A stretch of DNA of 64,000 nt from Varroa destructor (Eukaryota > Arthropoda > Arachnida > Mesostigmata > Varroidae): positions 53,014,118 through 53,078,117 of the forward strand of contig NW_019211454.1 in NCBI RefSeq assembly GCF_002443255.2, in the 5' to 3' direction. Positions 60,001-64,000 of the stretch are shown here, piece after piece; position 1 is the stretch's first letter; every line of letters begins with the position of its first letter. Made by a program: the position numbers and the translations under genes. The notes below the pieces were generated by a model that was not told the origin of the DNA, did no database searches, and was given only the letters and a program-made list of their open reading frames with translations.

Positions 60001-63000
60001 AGAAATTAGCGTTTTTCCAGTGAGGGAATATAGAAGAAAGTGAGATATGCGGCAATTAGGTCAGCTTACTTAAGCTGGAGTGCAGTTAATTTAGAGCCGT
60101 CCAGAGAAAGGTTTTGCTAAGCGAAATGGGTATATAAAATGTACCGATAATAAAATTCAAATACAGCCAAATTACTTTCTGATTAGCTAATACGAACTGC
60201 CGAGAATAAAGCATTTATGCAGCCGTTCGTACAAAGTACGTACATGCACCTACTTATACTACAACGAAGACAACAGCTTGTAGTTTTTTTTTATCAGGAC
60301 TGTTTTATTGATATATCTCTTTTTTCAATGCCCAGCAATTTTCCCCTCGAGTGACAGCCTTGGCAGAAAAAACACAAGCTGAGCAGGGTGGCCTTGACCC
60401 TTGTAAATCAACACTGAACTGATACCTGCTTCTTCTGTCTTTCGGCTGATTATTGGCTATGATATACCATGCTTACGATCTGATAGACCTCGCCGGTCCC
60501 CTAAACGGTGCGTCATTTTTTCCTTAAATAGGAATGATACGTGCTGGATTTGGTCACCACATCGGTACTAGATGGGCGAGCAAATTACGTTATCATTGAT
60601 AAATATGTGATCTCAAGCTAAACTCTACCTAACGTTTTCGGCTAGATATACAACAGGTTCGTTTTCCTGCAGCCTTCATTTACGGGTTCGTCAGCTGAAA
60701 AGTGCAGGGATATACTAAATTGGCGACAAATAAATACTTCAAGTTGGTAACCATCTACACTTTGTTGATGCTAGAAAACATCAACTAGCATTCTATGTAC
60801 TACGTATCACTAAACAGTGAACGAAATTATGAATATCGTTTCACGCGAGAATGCATACAATTTACGCATTCGGGCTCCTTGCAAAACCTAGTGAGACCAG
60901 ACGGAGTAATAAATACGGCAACAATCAAGTCAAAACAGTACGACCATTCGAATAATGTAGAGACTGAATAATGGCTTTTCGTGGACAAATAGCTAAAGCT
61001 AGCATTGCCCAAAAGTATTTAATCACACTAAAAACATATAAAGCCACACATTAAATAGATAACTGCATGAAATGCTGCCGCATTTCGAAATTCGGGATAC
61101 CTTGTCTCACCTTGCAAAGCACAACTGCTCATAGAGCAGTTACAAACATAGGTAATCTTGCTTGAATACATTACCATCCTTTATGTTTAGAGAGTTTTTT
61201 TTTAATTAAATCATATTTAGTGGATCTCCTTCGCACAGTTGGTGGTTATCTTTTTGCTGGTGCAGATACCGGCATCTCCCTGTAGGTATATATCACACTA
61301 TGTGTGACTAAATGAAAAAAAAATTATCGAGCAATGTTAATTGAATATTATCACTTGGGTAATGGGTAATGTGTAATTGTATTTGCTAGAACTCGTTTAC
61401 ATGTCGCGTGAATGTGTGCAACTCGTTCCGACTGATATCGTACCACCGCACAAAGATTATTTGATTTCTAGTAACTCAAATATTATATGTATTTTTTTAT
61501 TTATTACATATCGCTCTACCCGCAATGTCTTAAAAACCTTGAGTTCTTGCCGCAAGGTTTCCTTATTAAACTGTTGATTATTTAGATAAAATAATACATT
61601 ATTCTTTTCAGAGCATTTAGGCGGTTCTCCATTGCTTGTCAGCAATGAAATGACCCGATCTCACACGCTGTTTCAGGTATCCGCTAGTATCACCAGATTT
61701 TGCCATTCGATTATTATTTTTCTGTGAAATTAGTAACGAGGCAAGAAAGGGGTAATTTTACTGAGCTTGACCAAGCACAATACTGTACACCGGTATGCAA
61801 TTGAGTTATACGACATTCCCTCGCCCTTTCGTTCTATCTCCCTCAAGATACGCACAGTTGATCTGCATGTGCTGTAATTCTTAAACTAGATCGCAATTAA
61901 GTACTGAAGCAGTCTGAAGATCGGCTATCGAATCAATCCAAATAAGATTTTTGCTTTTGAATAAATTGTGCAGCATCACTTAACCACAAAGCAGCTCGAA
62001 CGTACCCAGCAAACGAGCTTCAGCACTTAATTTTTCGGACATCTATGCTTTTCACTGCTCATAATTATGGCCACCCATTTGAATAGATATATTTAATTGT
62101 TGTTCTGGCTCGAATAATTTTGCTGCTTTACTACATGTTATGTAGTAAGGATATGCATACTACACAAATGCGATTGTCAAAGAAATTTTATAGTCGTAGT
62201 AACATCATGTGCGATGGCGAACAAGGAATTGACCTGGTAACATCAACATAAGCTAGACCAGCCTTTCTGTATATCTAACGAACTTCATATACATATATGT
62301 ATTGCCTAGCAATACCACCAATAGTTGATACTGCGTTTGTCTGTTCTCAAATAAGTGATAAAATAATAAAACAGAACAAAGTAAAAGCAAGTACTAAACG
62401 GCATTGTTTTGCCGTAGGCATCTAAAAATGTACGAAGATTTGAACAAGAATAATAGTCGACTGAGCTGACAGTCAGAAATAGTGGCTTGTAAGCTCACTA
62501 AGCGTTCAATATTACAAAAAAAGCTAACTATGGCCAAATACTTAAGAAGCAAAGGTATCATTATTTATACATTAGTAGAATTTTGCACTTATTTTTTTCA
62601 CACCCCGGCTCAAGCGAATATCGCTTGCTGGGTGTGCCAAGCCTAGAGTAATCATACAGTCAGCAAAGTCCAACCTAAAGAGATCTAGCTGGATCACAAA
62701 ACGCAGTGTCGAACACATAAAAACTCTGGTACTGCCTACACTTGTATCGCACACATTATGAACACGTATGCTATTCGTTCGTCTCTACCTCTTTCGGCCT
62801 CGAATCACCCGTCTTCAAGATAGCATCAAGTTTACTTCTTATCCTCCTTGTTATCGCTCAGCTTAATTATGACGTTACCTCAGAATCTGCTACGATACCT
62901 CAAGGCCTCATGTCCACAGACTTAAACACACCCAGGAACGAACTGGAACACTTATAAAGCCGTACAGACACGCACAAACACACATACACACACTTACATT

Positions 63001-63142
63001 CATAAATTAGCGATCACTCCAGCTAGGTTTTTCTGTCCTTCACCCTATTGTCTTTGATTTACAAGTCTCTTTTTTGATGGATATTTGTCTAGCTTTAGCT
63101 TTATCTTTCATAGCTCAGCTGCCGACCACCTAATTTGAATTA
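57002..63142. other. Long gene-poor stretch
   Basis: No gene could be supported. Short open frames occur (57488-57610, 57954-58190, 58670-58927 and 61377-61577) without domains or splice context. A TA run lies near 58250-58264. A hydrophobic, signal-like open segment at about 62818-62957 is listed separately. The sequence is otherwise AT-rich and featureless. Confidence 0.5.
62818..62957 (+). other. Possible terminal exon with a hydrophobic signal-like segment
   Basis: After a TTCAAG acceptor-like site the frame reads IASSLLLILLVIAQL, then a polar tail ending RNELEHL and a stop. No in-frame ATG precedes it, so it would need an upstream exon, as in the secreted-peptide gene at 49929. No good upstream exon was found. 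It could be chance. Confidence 0.2.
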
Positions 63143-63519
63143 CTACGAGTGACAGATCTTTTCGGTCATTTCTCGAAGCGGTTCAAGCTCTTTTTCGCTG
63201 ATCAGATGGAATTCATCGGTGAAGTAGTAGAAATGTTTGTAGCACGTGTTGACATGTGCCTCGGCGCCAATGGCGACGATCTTGTCAAAATGGTGAATAT
63301 AAACATGAACAAACACGCGAAACAGTCGAGTTAGGATTTTCTTGCACGTCTTCTCGAAGCTCTTTGGAAATGGGGTGTCCGCCGAAGTCGGAAACAGCTC
63401 CTCGTTGTTAATCTGCGATTCAATCCAGTCCATTAGCAGGGAGATATACTGACGTGCTGGTAAAGCCTGTGGCTTCTTGTAGCGATCCTTATCGCACCAC
63501 AGATACTCGAACCGTGCAC
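63143..63519 (-). CDS. Mob3: MOB kinase activator, MOB3-like (last exon only)
   Basis: This is the terminal exon of a minus-strand gene. A TTTTAG acceptor precedes 63519, and the frame begins with the last two bases of a Gly codon, then ARFEYLWCDKDRYKK. The exon encodes 124 residues, including MDWIESQINNEELFP, ILTRLFRVFVHVYIHHFD and GAEAHVNTCYKHFYYF, and it ends ELEPLREMTEKICHS. MOB proteins bind and activate NDR/LATS or MST-type kinases in Hippo-related signalling. The two zinc-ligand histidines (in EAHVN and YKHF) are here. The paired cysteines should be on the missing upstream exon, which lies beyond the right edge or was not recognised in 63520-64000. The NTCYKHFYYF and ELEPL.EMT sequence favours MOB3 over MOB1. 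Confidence 0.9.
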
Positions 63520-64000
63520 CTAAAATGAACATTGAAACACATAATGAACAAACAGCAAAATCAACAGGTTTCAACTTATAGGCTAACCAAAATGGGAATG
63601 TATGTATATCAAATCCGTGTATCTTGTGTATTGCAATAGGAGTTCATAGCCCCATATCCAGAACTTTACATGGGCTGCACAAACAACAAACTAAACGTAA
63701 ACACACTACGCACATTTCTAATCGACCGATCGACTCATACAGATATTTTGCCATACAATCAATCACATTGAAAATGAAAATAAATATTCAGTGTATGCAT
63801 GCGAAATATGGACTGAAAAAAATCTACGTGCACACTTTAGTCCCATTACCAATGATTTTTTGTTATAAGTATTAAGTAAACAATACGCTTATCATTATTA
63901 CACTTAGTTTTATACTAAGTGTAATAATGATAAGTGTACACCAAAGTACTATCTATTATATTTGAGATACAATTAGCTTCAAATTTTGATTAAGTGAATA
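63520..64000. other. Intron of the MOB3-like gene
   Basis: The sequence upstream of the last exon on the minus strand shows no further MOB coding segment, so it is probably intronic. It contains the palindrome at 63888-63934. Confidence 0.5.
63888..63934. repeat. Perfect 21-bp inverted repeat with 5-nt loop
   Basis: The arm 63888-63908 (starting CTTATCATTATT) is the exact reverse complement of 63914-63934, with the loop TTTAT between. It would form a strong hairpin in either strand. It could be a miniature palindromic element or a small hairpin RNA source. No target-site duplication is obvious. Confidence 0.85.

Overview
The window is eukaryotic and looks like an arthropod genome. It has short spliced introns, AT-rich intergenic DNA and many TA microsatellites. 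It also carries a muscle myosin heavy chain (Mhc) array whose paired alternative converter and S2-hinge exons are the pattern known from arthropod Mhc genes. A mite or other chelicerate is possible, but the sequence alone does not prove it.

From 1 to about 39.9 kb the window holds a same-strand Mhc array. Copy 1 (40-5236) is cut by the left edge inside the converter region and runs intact to its stop, except for one decayed alternative hinge exon. Copy 2 (12741-21778) and copy 3 (29033-38055) each have a TATA promoter, a tiny untranslated first exon and 12 constitutive or alternative coding positions. Copy 3 encodes a full 1,932- or 1,930-residue myosin, depending on converter exon. Copy 2 has two 1-nt deletions in the motor exon that cause a premature stop. 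Copies 2 and 3 lie in a recent tandem duplication (units 11409-27685 and 27686-about 39890). Their motor halves are almost identical, introns included, while the rods and flanks have diverged, which suggests gene conversion. Each gene can make four isoforms (two converters by two hinges). The two converter exons are separated by only 34 nt, which probably enforces mutually exclusive splicing.

From 40 to 57 kb is a small-gene neighbourhood. A broken small-heat-shock-like gene (40408-41443, +) and an intact, convergently oriented paralogue (55869-56735, -) share promoter sequence and a C-terminal acidic motif. Between them lie RpS15 (-, three exons), IMP3 (+, five exons) and a previously unrecognised two-exon gene for a 76-residue secreted Gly/Tyr-rich peptide (49929-50486, +). 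RpS15 and IMP3 are divergent with about 0.5 kb between them.

From 57 kb to the end the sequence is mostly non-coding. It ends with the last exon of a MOB3-type kinase activator gene (63143-63519, -) and a perfect 21-bp inverted repeat.

The long gene-poor tracts (5.5-11.4, 22.3-27.7, 41.8-43.6, 47.7-49.9, 50.8-55.0 and 57.0-63.1 kb) show only microsatellites, short repeats and a few weak coding remnants.
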